Below, piece after piece: positions 45,271 through 55,560 of a DNA stretch of 64,000 nt. The position numbers and the translations under genes were made by a program. Numbering within the stretch: position 1 is the stretch's first letter; each line of letters opens with the position of its first letter. Source of the DNA: Aspidapion aeneum (taxonomy: Eukaryota; Arthropoda; Insecta; Coleoptera; Brentidae); NCBI GenBank assembly GCA_963576565.1, contig OY755039.1:76420789-76484788 (forward strand), in the 5' to 3' direction. Under the pieces are notes generated by a model that saw only the letters and a list, made by a program, of their open reading frames with translations, was not told the DNA's origin and made no database searches.

Positions 45271-46917
45271 ACCGAAATATTTAACGTTACCAATAATATA
45301 GGGGTTAGGATTGCATGTAAAAAAAACCACTAAGATAATTTTTGTAATAGATTTTATTTAAATACACACTGAAATAGGTAATCAGCATAGGAACACTTTT
45401 TTATAAGTAGCCATCTTTTTGTGTAGCCCATACATTTCTAATTACTTTAAAGTAATAATGCTACAACCACAGTTTTTAAAAAATAAATAGAAAACAAAGT
45501 TTATAGATAATAATACTAATAAACAATTATATTTATTTTGATATTTACAATCAAATATTAGACAAGAGAAGTACTGACCCTGGTCCTCAAATTGATTTGA
45601 CTACAAATTTACTACAACTATCTAAATCTGAAATTTCACGTCTTTTGGGGTCGCACTGGTTTGTAGAGAACAAAAAATAAATAAAAAATTTGACCCTGAA
45701 ATTCGTTTTTTGATTTCTAATACTTTAATATTGGTAACTACCCATAAAAACACTTTTAAGTTTTACTATAGTTACATCAAATTCAACTTTTTTTGCTTCT
45801 ATACACACAAAAATTAATACTTTACACATTCATTTGAATATTTATCATATACTTCTATACCAACTTATTTTAATAGTACATTTATTAAACTAGTATTATT
45901 ATCCTATATACAAACTCCTAAGTGCTATGTTATACTGGCCAAAATTTTTGATATGGTATGTTTAGGATGTAATACCCCCGGGTATTTCTTTCTTTAAAAG
46001 TATTAAAAACATTTTTTAATACTTTTTAAAATCGTATATTTGCCAGGAATGTACAATATGATACAATTCGGTAAAACTTGCTAGAACTACCGAATTTAGT
46101 TATAACTTGAGGCCCTTAACATATTTATCAGTAATTATTTTTTCTGGTAAATAAATCTGGGGTCTCCATAAAAACCACCCTCAGTCTTAATGTAACAAAA
46201 ATGCTTTTCCAAACGAAAGCCCAATTTGAAATATACAAAATACGATAAAAACTCATAATAACCAATAAAAATTCCTAAGCAATAAGAAAAACAGAACTTT
46301 GGTATCAGTTACAACAGAAAAATATACAGTATATATATTATATCCCAAAATATTTTTAAAATTAACGATATTACAAAAAACAAATCCATTAAAAATAATA
46401 GCTTAACCTAATAGTACAAAATTTTATAAAATTTGCAAATTTTATATATCTAAGTTTCATTTGAAAAATTAATAGCTGTCAGGCCGTGTTCTTATGCATA
46501 AAGGGTTAGTAATTTATTAAATATATTTATCTATTATCGTGTTCTTAATTAAAAAAATACTGGCGATCCTATCACATATCTAGGAAACTTAATTACATAG
46601 TTTGGAAAATATTAAGTATGTAGGGCAAGAATAGATAATATTAAACGCAACAGCTATTCAAATTTCAATATCGAACAGACTGTAGATATGTAAAACGCAT
46701 TTTATTCCGTTCACAAAAACACTTGTAAGTTAAAAACTTTTTGAGATCTTTATAGTTTTTTTTTTTTAATAAATGCTTTAGTAATCACATACAGGAAGTA
46801 GGTATAAATAAATATTTTTTCATGCTCAGAAAATCAAAGATTTAACAATATCCACATTACCAAAAATAAAATATAGATAACCACTTTACTAATGCTGCTG
46901 AGGGGGTCTAAGTTATA
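45271..46917. other. Unique-looking AT-rich DNA
   Basis: No repeat or gene is recognised over 1.6 kb. On the minus strand an AATAAA occurs near 45350 followed by long A/T-rich sequence, so this could in principle be a far 3' UTR of the BCL11-type gene, but nothing else supports it. Confidence 0.3.
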
Positions 46918-46925
46918 TTTTTTAC

Positions 46926-47084
46926 AGTAACGCACCCAGGAATATGTCTTGGGGGGGGGCCCGAGGCCTCATAATGTCGTATTTCATGCTATTTTTTGTG
47001 TTTATTCATGAAATATGTGGAAAATATATACAAAAATCTTAAGCTTGGGGGGGGGGGGGCGCCCCCCCCCTGGGTGCGCCCATG
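46926..47084. mobile_element. hAT-type MITE (159 bp) with G runs
   Basis: The 8-bp duplication TTTTTTAC lies at 46918-46925 and 47085-47092. Ends AGTAACGCACCCAGG and CCTGGGTGCGCCCATG pair imperfectly. A G9 run follows the left end and a G13 run precedes the right end. Confidence 0.75.
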
Positions 47085-47092
47085 TTTTTTAC

Positions 47093-49028
47093 TTGAATTA
47101 ATAACATTTTTGTATGTAAGTACTGATTAACATACTTCATCTTCGCGGCGTATATGTTTCTCTGTTTTTTTTTTAAAGGAGAGAGAACTTTGCTATGAAT
47201 TATTTTTAATTTTCCCTATATTTTCAAAATTAAAAAAAAAGCAACTATGGGCTGAAAGTGAGGCATCGGACAACTGCACTAAGAGCTTGGAAAATCAATA
47301 GAGATTATAACAATAAAGTTGCTAGGTACTTACTTTGATCATACAGAAAATTTATTTATTTAAAACTTTATTTTTCTTTTTAAGCTATTACTTTGAATTT
47401 TAAAATGAATATCACACTGTATTAGAGCACAGAGGGGAGAAAGGTAATTAAATCTCACATATTTCACCACTATCATGGTTAAAATAAAGTTACCCAAACT
47501 TATCAAAATCGGTGAGATGGTCAGCTAAAGCTAAGGTCACTCATCGTCAAACAAGCTTTACAGGTAGCGAAGCCTAACTCTGACTTTCTATTTTTTGGTT
47601 ATAATTTTTGACCTCGGTTTCGCATTGGCAGCTCGTTGATATCTTAAAAATGTGGTTTTAACACAGTCCAAAGATCTATTTAATATTGATACAGTTTCAA
47701 GATAGTTTGCAGCATAACTTTTTAATTCTAATTACATAAATATATATAGTTTAGGTACCTTCATACTGTGTAAAACAACATCTTCAAATAAAACAAAACC
47801 GCCAATACGAAACCGAGGAAAACATGTCAAAAATAATAACCAAAAAATAGAAAGTCTGAATAGACTACTATGATTTCTGACGTACGAATCCAAAAGACAG
47901 TTGTTAAGGATAAAGGATAGTCCAAATTATACGCATTTGTAATGACGTCATTTTTGTTTATCTTTGTTTAGTATATTATAAACAGCGGTAAAAATAAACT
48001 TTTTAAAAAAAGTAGTGTGTATGATTAATTCATTTTTTAAATAGGTGGGTAATTAGTTATGTATACGTTTTTTTCTCACCTGGTGACGTCATTACAAATG
48101 CGTATAATTTAGACTATACCTTTTTTATCAGTTGTGTATTGAAAACGTTTTGGTAAATTGGCTAATCAAAAATAAACAAGTACGTATAAACGCCTTAAGT
48201 ACAAAAGTTTACAGTACACAAATAAGAAAGTTTTGGTCGTTTTGAGAACTTCTAAATAAATATTTATATTAAAAAACATACTTCCGTATTTTAACCATTT
48301 GGGAACTAATGGAGAAAATACCTTCCCTGGGGAATCCCAGAAGAATAAGCTCTAAATGGTGGGTACCAAGCAACTTCAAATAAGATTATTGTATTCTTTA
48401 TCAAAGTAGCGAAAACTAAAAAATATATTAAAATAATATAACAAAAAAATACTAAAAACAAATATTTCTTTGACGAAAAAACTGCTATCAAAAATAAAAT
48501 AAAAATTATAGCAACCAATAAAAATAAACGGATCCATGACGGATCTGATACCTTCCTAGCTGATAAAACTTAGCCAGTAGGCTCACTTCAAGTGAACTCC
48601 ATGATATATCAGCCTTAAAAACAGTTATTTATAAATATCTTAGAAAGGAAAGCTCTTACGTAGTTTACAAATTATTGAGAAAAATGTCGTCTACTATATT
48701 CCGAAAACCGCATATTGATGCGATGCTCTGTTAAAAAGTTTTGAAATTTTTAAATTGTCAATAAACTGTCACTAGCTTTATCAAAATCTAATCAGCTCGT
48801 AACAGTGTCGAACACTATTTTGCCTGAAAATTTTATGAAAATCGGTTCCGTGGTTTAGGAGTTATCGTGTTACGGACACACCTACACAGACAGACATCAC
48901 GACCATATTGCTAACATAGATCAAAATACACCCAAATAACACATTTTCGGCGCTATCTCAAAAAACATTTTTTTTCAAAAATAATAACTTCTCAAGCCAT
49001 TGCTGCGCGAACTGGAAAGGTAAAAATG
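47093..49028. other. Intergenic DNA with a short MITE and old repeats
   Basis: At about 47925-48122 a non-coding element has inverted ends of about 36 bp with landmarks AAATTATACGCATTTGTAAT and TGACGTCA. At 48770-48935 the stretch AAAATCGGTTCCGTGGTTTA, followed by GACACACCTACACAGACAGA, is a motif common to dispersed insect repeats; a diverged relative is near 57060. No gene is seen. Confidence 0.5.
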
Positions 49029-49036
49029 TAAGCTAG

Positions 49037-49400
49037 CAGGTGCGGATCTACGGGAAGGGAAAATGGGGAAATTTCTCCCTCCAAATCTTAAACTATATTT
49101 AGTTTTTACACACAAAATACAGCTCCTGGTCACTGTGCAAATAGTTTTATGAATACTTATAATAATTCCCTCCCCCCCAACAAGCGCGGATCTGGGTCAA
49201 AATCTAGGGGGGGGTAATAGTCGCTGAAATTTTTTTTTGTAATATAATTTTTTTTCTAGGGGGGGGTAATTCTCCTGTTTTCCCTTATTTTATTAGGAAA
49301 AATTGCTTATTTTTTTTCTAGGGGGGGGGGGGGGGTAATTACCCCGTTACCCCCCTCATATCCGCGCTTGCCCCCCAATAATATTCCTAGATCCGCCAAT
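49037..49400. mobile_element. Outer hAT-type element, interrupted by a second one
   Basis: Imperfect inverted ends CAGGTGCGGATCTAC and CTAGATCCGCCAAT are flanked by TAAGCTAG (49029-49036) and AAAACTAG (49401-49408), 6 of 8 matching. The age of the duplication fits its being the older of the nested pair. Confidence 0.65.
49181..49370. mobile_element. Inner hAT-type MITE (190 bp) nested in the outer one
   Basis: Ends CAAGCGCGGAT and ATCCGCGCTTG. The exact 8-bp duplication CCCCCCAA lies at 49173-49180 and 49371-49378. The interior has three TTTTTTCTAGGGGGGGG words, the last with 15 G. No coding capacity. Confidence 0.85.
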
Positions 49401-49515
49401 AAAACTAGTTGATCTAAAAAACCAAAATTGATATAAAGCCGATGATAACAATTAATAAAATAAACGGAAATTATCCTTTAATTATCAAGTTACTTAGTAA
49501 TTTATCAATTTCGAG

Positions 49516-49521
49516 TTTATT
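49516..49521 (-). promoter_or_regulatory. Possible polyadenylation signal of the BCL11-type gene
   Basis: AATAAA on the minus strand, about 430 bp after the stop codon, is the first such hexamer downstream. In DNA this AT-rich the match carries little weight, and the real 3' UTR may be longer. Confidence 0.25.
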
Positions 49522-49947
49522 TTGGAACTTAGGCCATAGTAGAAGGCCAGCAATTTTTTTTCTTAGTACCCGTAAAACGTACACTCGGTTTCATGAAGAA
49601 TGTCGCAAGTGAAATTTTTAGAGAGACAGATTTAAGCTAACTTTACGACACTGCATCTTCTATTAAACAAAATCGGATGAAGAGGCCATTATTCTTTAAC
49701 ACTAAATAGCCGATGAACTCGCCTTGGTACCTAATCTATCCCTATCTAGGGAGATTTTTGCTATTATTCATACATCCGAGTGTAAGTCCCAGCCCAAACT
49801 CACAATTTTATGGATGCATCAGTAAAGTGGCCATTTCTTTTCTTCGCATAAACAAGTCAGTGCCATACCTTATTAAACGATATCTGAAGACTAGTACGTT
49901 AAAGGTGGTGGTGGAGCAGGAAATCTCATTCCGCCCCAGGGAAAAAG

Positions 49948-50992
49948 TCATGTCGCCGCTTCTTTCGAGGCGATACTGGTCGACGAATCCTCGTCGCCAC
50001 TTAGCATTGGCATATTTGCCAGCAAATGACCCTTTCCCTGGTTTACCACACATTTTCGCATGTGTTTTTCTAATGTAGAGGGCACTGAAAAGGGCATTTC
50101 GCAAAACCTACACCTATAAACGTCTTTTCCCACTCGTCCGTGAGTTTTCATGTGTCGGGTAAGTTTTGAACTTTGCGCGCACGCGTAGGAACACAATTCA
50201 CATTTATATGGTTTTTCTCCTGTGTGAGATCGTCGATGAACAGTTAAATTTGAACAATTTTTAAACACTTTTCCACAATATTCACATGTGTCATTTCTTT
50301 TACTTTCTTTTTTCACTAAAGGGTTTGGCAACAAAGCACTAGGACCAGGTATACCTTTGTTCTCGCGCAAGCCAGGTAACCACCATTCGTTTCTTTCCAA
50401 ATCTAGTTTGAATCGTTTTGCAGCTTCATAGTCATTGAATGGGGGAAACAATGGTAAGGGTTGAGGAGGTGGACCTGTAAGCAATCCCTTGGCAAACTCT
50501 TCGCGCAACTTCAACTGAGTCGCCAACGAGGTATTGTTGTTATCCCTATCCTTGCTGGCCATTTGCATCTTTAAAGCCGAGTTGCTTTCTTGTAGCGCTT
50601 GCTTATAAGCTTCACTGTATTGTGCAATGTTACTAAGTCCGAATTTATCCATTAGTTCGCCTACAAGAGAAGCTTGAGAATTGGCGTTTTTTAAATTACT
50701 TAAATTAGTTGAAGGAAGGCTTAAATCTTCAGCTTCCTCCTCTTCTCCTTCATCCATTTCATCTTCATCTTCATTGTCTTCATCGTCCTCATCTAGTTCT
50801 TCTTCTTCACTTTCTTCCCCATCTAAAGTTTCTACAGAACCAGCATTGCTGGTTCTATCTTCAGGCGTTCGATGAATTTTCATGTGACGTTTAAGTTTGC
50901 TACTTCCTGCGTAGGCCTGCTCACAAACGGTGCATTTGTAAGGAAGTTCCCCAGTGTGCGAACGACGGTGAACTTCTAGATTGTTTTGGTAT
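49948..50992 (-). CDS. CG9650: BCL11/CG9650 homologue, terminal coding exon
   Basis: The exon begins after the acceptor TTTGTTACAG (50993-50995) and ends at the stop at 49948. It completes zinc finger 2 ([15 protein letters not shown]), then encodes finger 3 ([21 protein letters not shown]), a 35-residue acidic stretch, the linker with DLSLP, and a C-terminal trio: [42 protein letters not shown] and [21 protein letters not shown]. Finger pairs split by an acidic run and a C-terminal triplet with the VGKDVY linker are diagnostic of BCL11A/BCL11B and fly CG9650. These are nuclear DNA-binding repressors needed in neural development and, in vertebrates, in haematopoiesis. The last finger ends in Cys (C2HC) rather than His. 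The tail after it is about 30 residues. Confidence 0.95.
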
Positions 50993-51292
50993 CTGTAACA
51001 AACAATTATTATCATCATCTCTTTTAAGAATAGTAAATAATAAAAACATGAATTTTGCGATAAATTGTTTTTGTAAAAATGTACAAAACTTATGCTTAAA
51101 GATATTATTTGAGAACCAGTAAAATAACAGTTTTAAATGCTGAATGCAAAGAAAGAAATAGAGGGAAAACGTCAAATGAAATTGCAATATATTTATTATA
51201 ATATTTGCATTCAAGAAAATCCCATACCTAATGATAAACAAATGTACTTCTATATATCTTTTATAGTATATTTTTCAAGTATTGCTTTTTAC

Positions 51293-51457
51293 CTAAATTT
51301 TTTTCCACAAAAATCACAGGCATGTATAGCTTCAGAGCTTAGTGGTTTGGGCGACCCTGGTTTTCCTGGTGGAGTGCTAGAAGATCTTACTGGTGTGGAA
51401 TGCATCCTTTGCTCACCACTTTCGGTGCATTTATTGGGTGGGCTTGCACTGGGTGGC
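51293..51457 (-). CDS. CG9650: BCL11/CG9650 homologue, internal exon with first half of zinc finger 2
   Basis: The acceptor TTTATTACAG (51458-51460) and donor AG/GTAAAA (51291-51292) bound a 165-bp exon. It starts with one base completing Arg and ends with two bases of another Arg, so its phase fits both neighbours. It reads PPSASPPNKCTESGEQRM, then SSSTPPGKPGSPKPLSSEA and CDFCGKKF. The CxxC half of the finger is joined by splicing to the HxxxH half in the next exon. Introns on either side are 349 and 300 bp. Confidence 0.93.
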
Positions 51458-51806
51458 CTGTAATAAACAAGTAAATTTAATAATCTTAATGTTGAAGAAC
51501 ATTGCTCAGTCTTCCATAGCACAGAAAAACTAACTTATGTTATTAAGCTAGTTTTTCTGTGCCCATAGTGTGCATATTGAGTGAATTTAAGATTTCTCTA
51601 TAGATTTAAAAGAAAAGATTGAAGCTTGAAGCTTTTTTTATTCTTTTTGTTATAGTCATACGTTTTCTATAACAAATAAATGTTTCGATTTATTGTATAG
51701 CAGCAAGATAAGATATAGGTATCTAAAAAAATATGTTATGTTGTGTCAGGTGTAAAAACTAATTATTTTTTAGGTAAATATTATCTATATATTATAGGTT
51801 TCTTAC

Positions 51807-52041
51807 CGACTTGAACTGTTGCCACTGCTAGCACTGTTGTTGTTGTTAATATTGTTAGGACAGTTGCCGTTGCTGCTCGATGAGCTAGTGTTGTTGCCCT
51901 GTGTTAGTGGTATGGTACTGTTTAACTGGGTTGACATATTTGCCATTAATGACATCTGCTGAGGCGAGGGACTTGCAAATGGCGGTGAGAGCTTCCTGGG
52001 GCTTGGTGAGCTCGCCTGTATTGCCCCAGGACTGGTTGTAC
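51807..52041 (-). CDS. CG9650: BCL11/CG9650 homologue, internal Ser/Asn/Pro-rich exon
   Basis: This 235-bp exon lies between acceptor CTCGATAG (52042-52043) and donor CG/GTAAGA (51805-51806). With the upstream exon it gives LRALAGTTSPGAIQ, then SSPSPRKLSPPFASPSPQQM, and ends in a low-complexity Asn/Ser tract. The SPRKLSPPF block is a recognisable BCL11-family linker; the Asn/Ser run is insect-style padding. Several frames cross this region, but only this one joins the neighbours in phase. The acceptor pyrimidine tract is weak. Confidence 0.9.
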
Positions 52042-52375
52042 CTATCGAGATTACAAATAATTTGGTTAGAACTGAAAGACGAATTATTAATATTTAGTAA
52101 GTTTCGCCTGTATTCATACTAACGGCCCGCACGGTCTCCGTTGTTCTCTATATCGGAGTTTAAAAAAACTACTGCTTAGTTTTCTCTTGTTACTTTCAAG
52201 AGTAGCTTTGTAGCAAATTACGACTTCGATTCTAACGACCTAATACATATATCTGTTTTTAAAACGAGAAAAAATTAAATAAAAAATTAATATATTAAAA
52301 TAAAAAATGAAAGCGATCAAATCGAGAAAAAAGAGAAAGAAAAACATTACAATAGGAAATGGAAAAAGATCCTAC

Positions 52376-53017
52376 CTGCTAATGCCCTCAACCGCTGCGA
52401 GTAAAAATCCAGCTGCGGCTCCAAATTTAAGGGTTGATTTGGAGTACTCCGATCCCTTGGTGGTTGTAGATTGCTTAAATCCCTTCTTTCGGCTGGTGAA
52501 GGAAAGCTATTTAGACTGCTAGGTTGACCAGGAATTTGTCCTGCGGCGACCGCAGCGGCGGCAGCAGCTAGGTTAAGTCCATGGTGTCTAAATTGTTCAG
52601 TTACTAGTTGGTCAATTCTATAGTGGTGTTCTGGACGAGAAAACAAAGGTGCCGGTGGTACGGGATTCATACCAGGGTTTAATGGTGGTAAGGGTAACCT
52701 CAGCAAACCTCCCATACCAAACGGATTATGCAAATCTGGTGGAGGTAATAATTGATGCCTCAAATTCGGTTGAACGGGTGGCATGTTAACCCCACTCTGT
52801 CCCGAGCTATTTCCGACAACTCCCGATCCAGAACTCGAACAGCCACTAGAACTGGAACTAGCCGAACTCGAGGAATGATTGTTCGACAATTTGGTGGATG
52901 AGGTTGGCGAGGATTCGATGTAGATTTTCATTCCGTGTACATGTTGAACATGCTGCACAAGGCGCCAGGCGCTGTGCAGACGCGCTTTGCAGGTGGAACA
53001 GACATAGTTGGAGGGTT
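52376..53017 (-). CDS. CG9650: BCL11/CG9650 homologue, large exon with zinc finger 1
   Basis: This 642-bp exon lies between acceptor TTTGTTTCAG (53018-53020) and donor CAG/GTAGGA (52374-52375). It opens with the family's first finger, (E)PSNYVCSTCKARLHSAWRL followed by VQHVQHVHGMKIYIES, matching the lone N-terminal C2HC-type finger of BCL11 proteins. A Ser-rich run, Pro/Leu-rich segments (LLRLPLPPLNPG), an alanine run and QPLNLEPQLDFYSQRLRALA follow; that last block is strongly conserved in the family. The two leading bases need one base from an upstream exon (phase 1). That exon, with the start codon and N-terminal repressor motif, is not visible in the remaining 11 kb. Confidence 0.95.
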
Positions 53018-53690
53018 CTGAAACAAAAAAAATTATTTAGTTTCAAATAACTAATAACAATACCCTTGTACAGAATGTTAGAAAATACAATAATGAAGAA
53101 TACTATGAAGTAAATGATAGTTGTTGCCTTAACTAATTTTAGCGCGTTGTCTTTAAAGCACATTTCAAAGCTATTAACCAGTTCATAAATAATACCGCGG
53201 TGTGCATATAAGCAGTCATATAGAAATATGACAGAGCTAGGTGTGTAGGGATCAAAATATACATACAATGTCTAATTTCCATATTACTCTTGTCTTGAGT
53301 ATTTTTTTGAATTTGACCGCTTAAATAAAGGACGCTGCACAAAATTGATGCGTAGAACGTAAATGCTAATGTATCTCCCGTGATGATTTGTATTTGCATT
53401 CTAGGATAATTTGCAAGTATTCACACCCACCGACATACATTAATTGTTAAAAGAATTCCGTCAAAATTAAGGGTTCGGCATTTCTGAAAACTGTAGGCAA
53501 TTTGTGTTTGTTTGTTATGTGGTTTTAACTGATTTTATCCGAAAAAAAATACTAGAAATTTGTTTTCCTTCTGAAACAAGTTTTTGACGAGATTTCTGCT
53601 ATTACTTCTGCTGGTTATCATTTTTTCCGAACTTTTCAGGGATTAGGTTTCCTTTAAAAAAAAATTGCAAGGTTTTTTCTTAAAGTTTTT
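53018..53690. other. CG9650: Start of the upstream intron of the BCL11-type gene
   Basis: On the gene's strand this follows an unseen exon and ends at the TTTCAG acceptor at 53018. It is AT-rich, with no exon or repeat recognised. Everything to 64000 may be the same intron. Confidence 0.6.
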
Positions 53691-53887
53691 GAAGTGTAAA
53701 CTTTAGTCGCGTTTAGCAGTTTTTAAGGGTAGTGAATTGAACTGAGCCGTTAGGCTCGGCTATGTAACGCTCATTCGGGTGAAGTCGGCTCGAGTCGACT
53801 AACTGTGAGAGGAACATTCAGCGAGTGATATGATGATGTAGATGAAGGCCAGTATTATTAATTTCGCCTTGTTGAAGTTTACACTTC
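53691..53887. mobile_element. ~200-bp inverted-end repeat, copy 1
   Basis: Ends GAAGTGTAAACTT and AAGTTTACACTTC. The interior reads AATTGAACTGAGCC, GGCTCGGCTATGTAACGCTC and GAAGTCGGCTCGAGTCGAC. Copies 2 and 3 lie at 58650 and 59486. All copies are followed by TGCCGTGTG(A/G)TCTTAA, which provided TTAA targets for two later insertions. Confidence 0.75.
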
Positions 53888-53903
53888 TGCCGTGTGATCT
53901 TAA

Positions 53904-55164
53904 CGCATTAATGCCCAGAACTTTTTTTTCCAACTTTTTATTATAAGCAAAAAAATCAGATATCAATACTCTAAAATGAAGACATTAATCAGTTTTATGT
54001 AAACAAGTTATCTAGTTTTTGAGAAAACGGCTGTTGCGAAAACGCAACACTGGGCATATAGGAGGTCAATACAGTACTTTGTTTTACTTTGTATGATATT
54101 TAGTCAAACACTTTCATGAAGCGCTTTTGTTCTAGACTAGCACCTAGCGAATTTTCTATCGGTAAGTCAGTATTGATCCATGAAAGCTTTTGCTAATTTT
54201 TTCGACGGGCTTTTCTGAAGTTTTTTACCAATTTTTCTCTTGGAATTTGAATTAGGCTCATTGTGTAATTCCTCCGTTAATTCCTATGCAATCACTAGCT
54301 CTGGATCCTGTGAAGCTTGTGTGTTTTCCTGAAAAATGTTTATGTTGCTTTTGTCGACTCTAATTTCATCTACTTCACCGATGACATCAAGAACTGCTTC
54401 GGCTTCCGATTATAGCTGGGCGCTACTCAAGTTGTACACAGTGCCACCATAATCTTCATCAGCACTGTCTTCATCGGTTAAATCATTAGGATCAGGAGGA
54501 GCTAAATAAACTTGAGCATATCTTACAGATTCCATAATATTGGATTACTTAAGGATTGACATTAGTTTGTGGGTTCTGGAAGAATAGATCGCCCTTTTCT
54601 TTGTCTTAGGTGAAGTAGAGCTTCCGTGAGAGCTTGAAGAGCAAGGCACTTGGTCCATACTTGGATTAATTTTGAAACGAAAACGTAGAAACTGTAGTAT
54701 TGTGATGTTTTGCACTCATCGTAATAAAAATCAAGAACGATCTATATACTAGGCACCGTATGTGCCCGGTGTTGCGAAAACGCAACACCTAAAAACAAAC
54801 TTACGCAGACGCTACAAATAAGAAAAATTTAAGCTCACCTCGTACACATAGCATAACTAGTATCTCTCAGACATTAATTGCACACAAAAAACTATATTAT
54901 TTACAAAAGTCGCGATATTTTGGCATTTATGTAACTAAAAACACCTGTATTTCTTCCGCCTAAAGGAAGCACATGTTTGATAACAAAACTCTTAATGCGC
55001 ATGTCCTATGAAAGATTTTGTATGTGTCGAAGTTGATGGGGGATACTGTTAAGAAAGAGGGTTTGCTGATTCGAAAAGTATTTAGTTTGTTGTTTGGCCG
55101 CTAGATTTCAGAAAGTGTACTACTTAAACCTGTTGCGAAATCGCAACACTGGGCATTAATGAGT
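53904..55164. mobile_element. piggyBac-type element, internally deleted (1.26 kb)
   Basis: TTAA occurs at 53900-53903 and 55165-55168. The inverted ends are CGCATTAATGCCCAG and CTGGGCATTAATGAG. Sub-terminal GTTGCG(A/T)AA(A/T)CGCAACA palindromes occur near 54033, 54770 and 55132. A transposase N-terminus lies inside on the minus strand. Exact TTAA duplication plus this N-terminus identifies piggyBac. It inserted into the tail of the inverted-end repeat copy 1. Confidence 0.88.
54250..54536 (-). pseudogene. piggyBac transposase N-terminal fragment
   Basis: The ATG at 54534-54536 starts a frame reading MESVRYAQVYLAPPDPND, then LTDEDSADEDYGGTVYNLS. The 'LTDEDS(G/A)DED-GG-NLS' signature is the acidic N-terminus of many piggyBac transposases. 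A TAA at 54410-54412 interrupts it, after which SEAEAVLDVIGEVDEIRVD continues in the same frame to another stop near 54284. The catalytic DDD core and Cys-rich C-terminus are missing. Confidence 0.75.
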
Positions 55165-55560
55165 TAAGCATACACAATTTTTTTTGAATGATTGCCCTCC
55201 TTTAAAGTCGGCTATGTATTTAAACTTAGCTTTTGTAATATCCAAAGAAGAAAAAAAGCAATCTTTAAGATGCTTTATAATTTTAAAGTCTGGCCACGTT
55301 CCGCACACCATGCGGACTGTGAATTTTCAACTGCGAACGTCCGACCAATATTTCATTTCCGATTTTTCACTGTATTATCCTGCCAGGCTGGAAAAAGGAC
55401 CCCGCGAGCATGGCCCCGCCGCGCAAATGTCCTGTCGACATCTGATAGCCATACGCGGCCCCTGCACGCCCCAGCCACAGTATATGTTATTTTTAACAAG
55501 TTCGCCTTTATTCTCGCGAACACTATATTTAACCCACCCCCTTAACCATGGGGGTATTTC
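55165..55560. other. Unassigned DNA including a GC-richer block
   Basis: The first bases complete the tail of the inverted-end repeat copy 1. About 55300-55460 is GC-richer (CCCCGCGAGCATGGCCCCGC) than its surroundings. Open frames on both strands show no recognisable domain. It could be part of an unrecognised element. Confidence 0.35.

Noticed and set aside
49713..50078. Plus-strand open frame of 121 codons over the BCL11 stop codon
   Set aside because: It is antisense to the zinc-finger exon and has no recognisable features.
50681..50894. Plus-strand Ser-rich and Leu/His-rich open frames opposite the BCL11 exon
   Set aside because: They are antisense readings of the acidic Glu/Asp stretch.
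53720..53830. GGCTCGGCTATGTAACGCTC region considered as a tRNA or tRNA-derived SINE
   Set aside because: No A-box/B-box pair and no cloverleaf could be traced. The sequence lies in a short inverted-end repeat.
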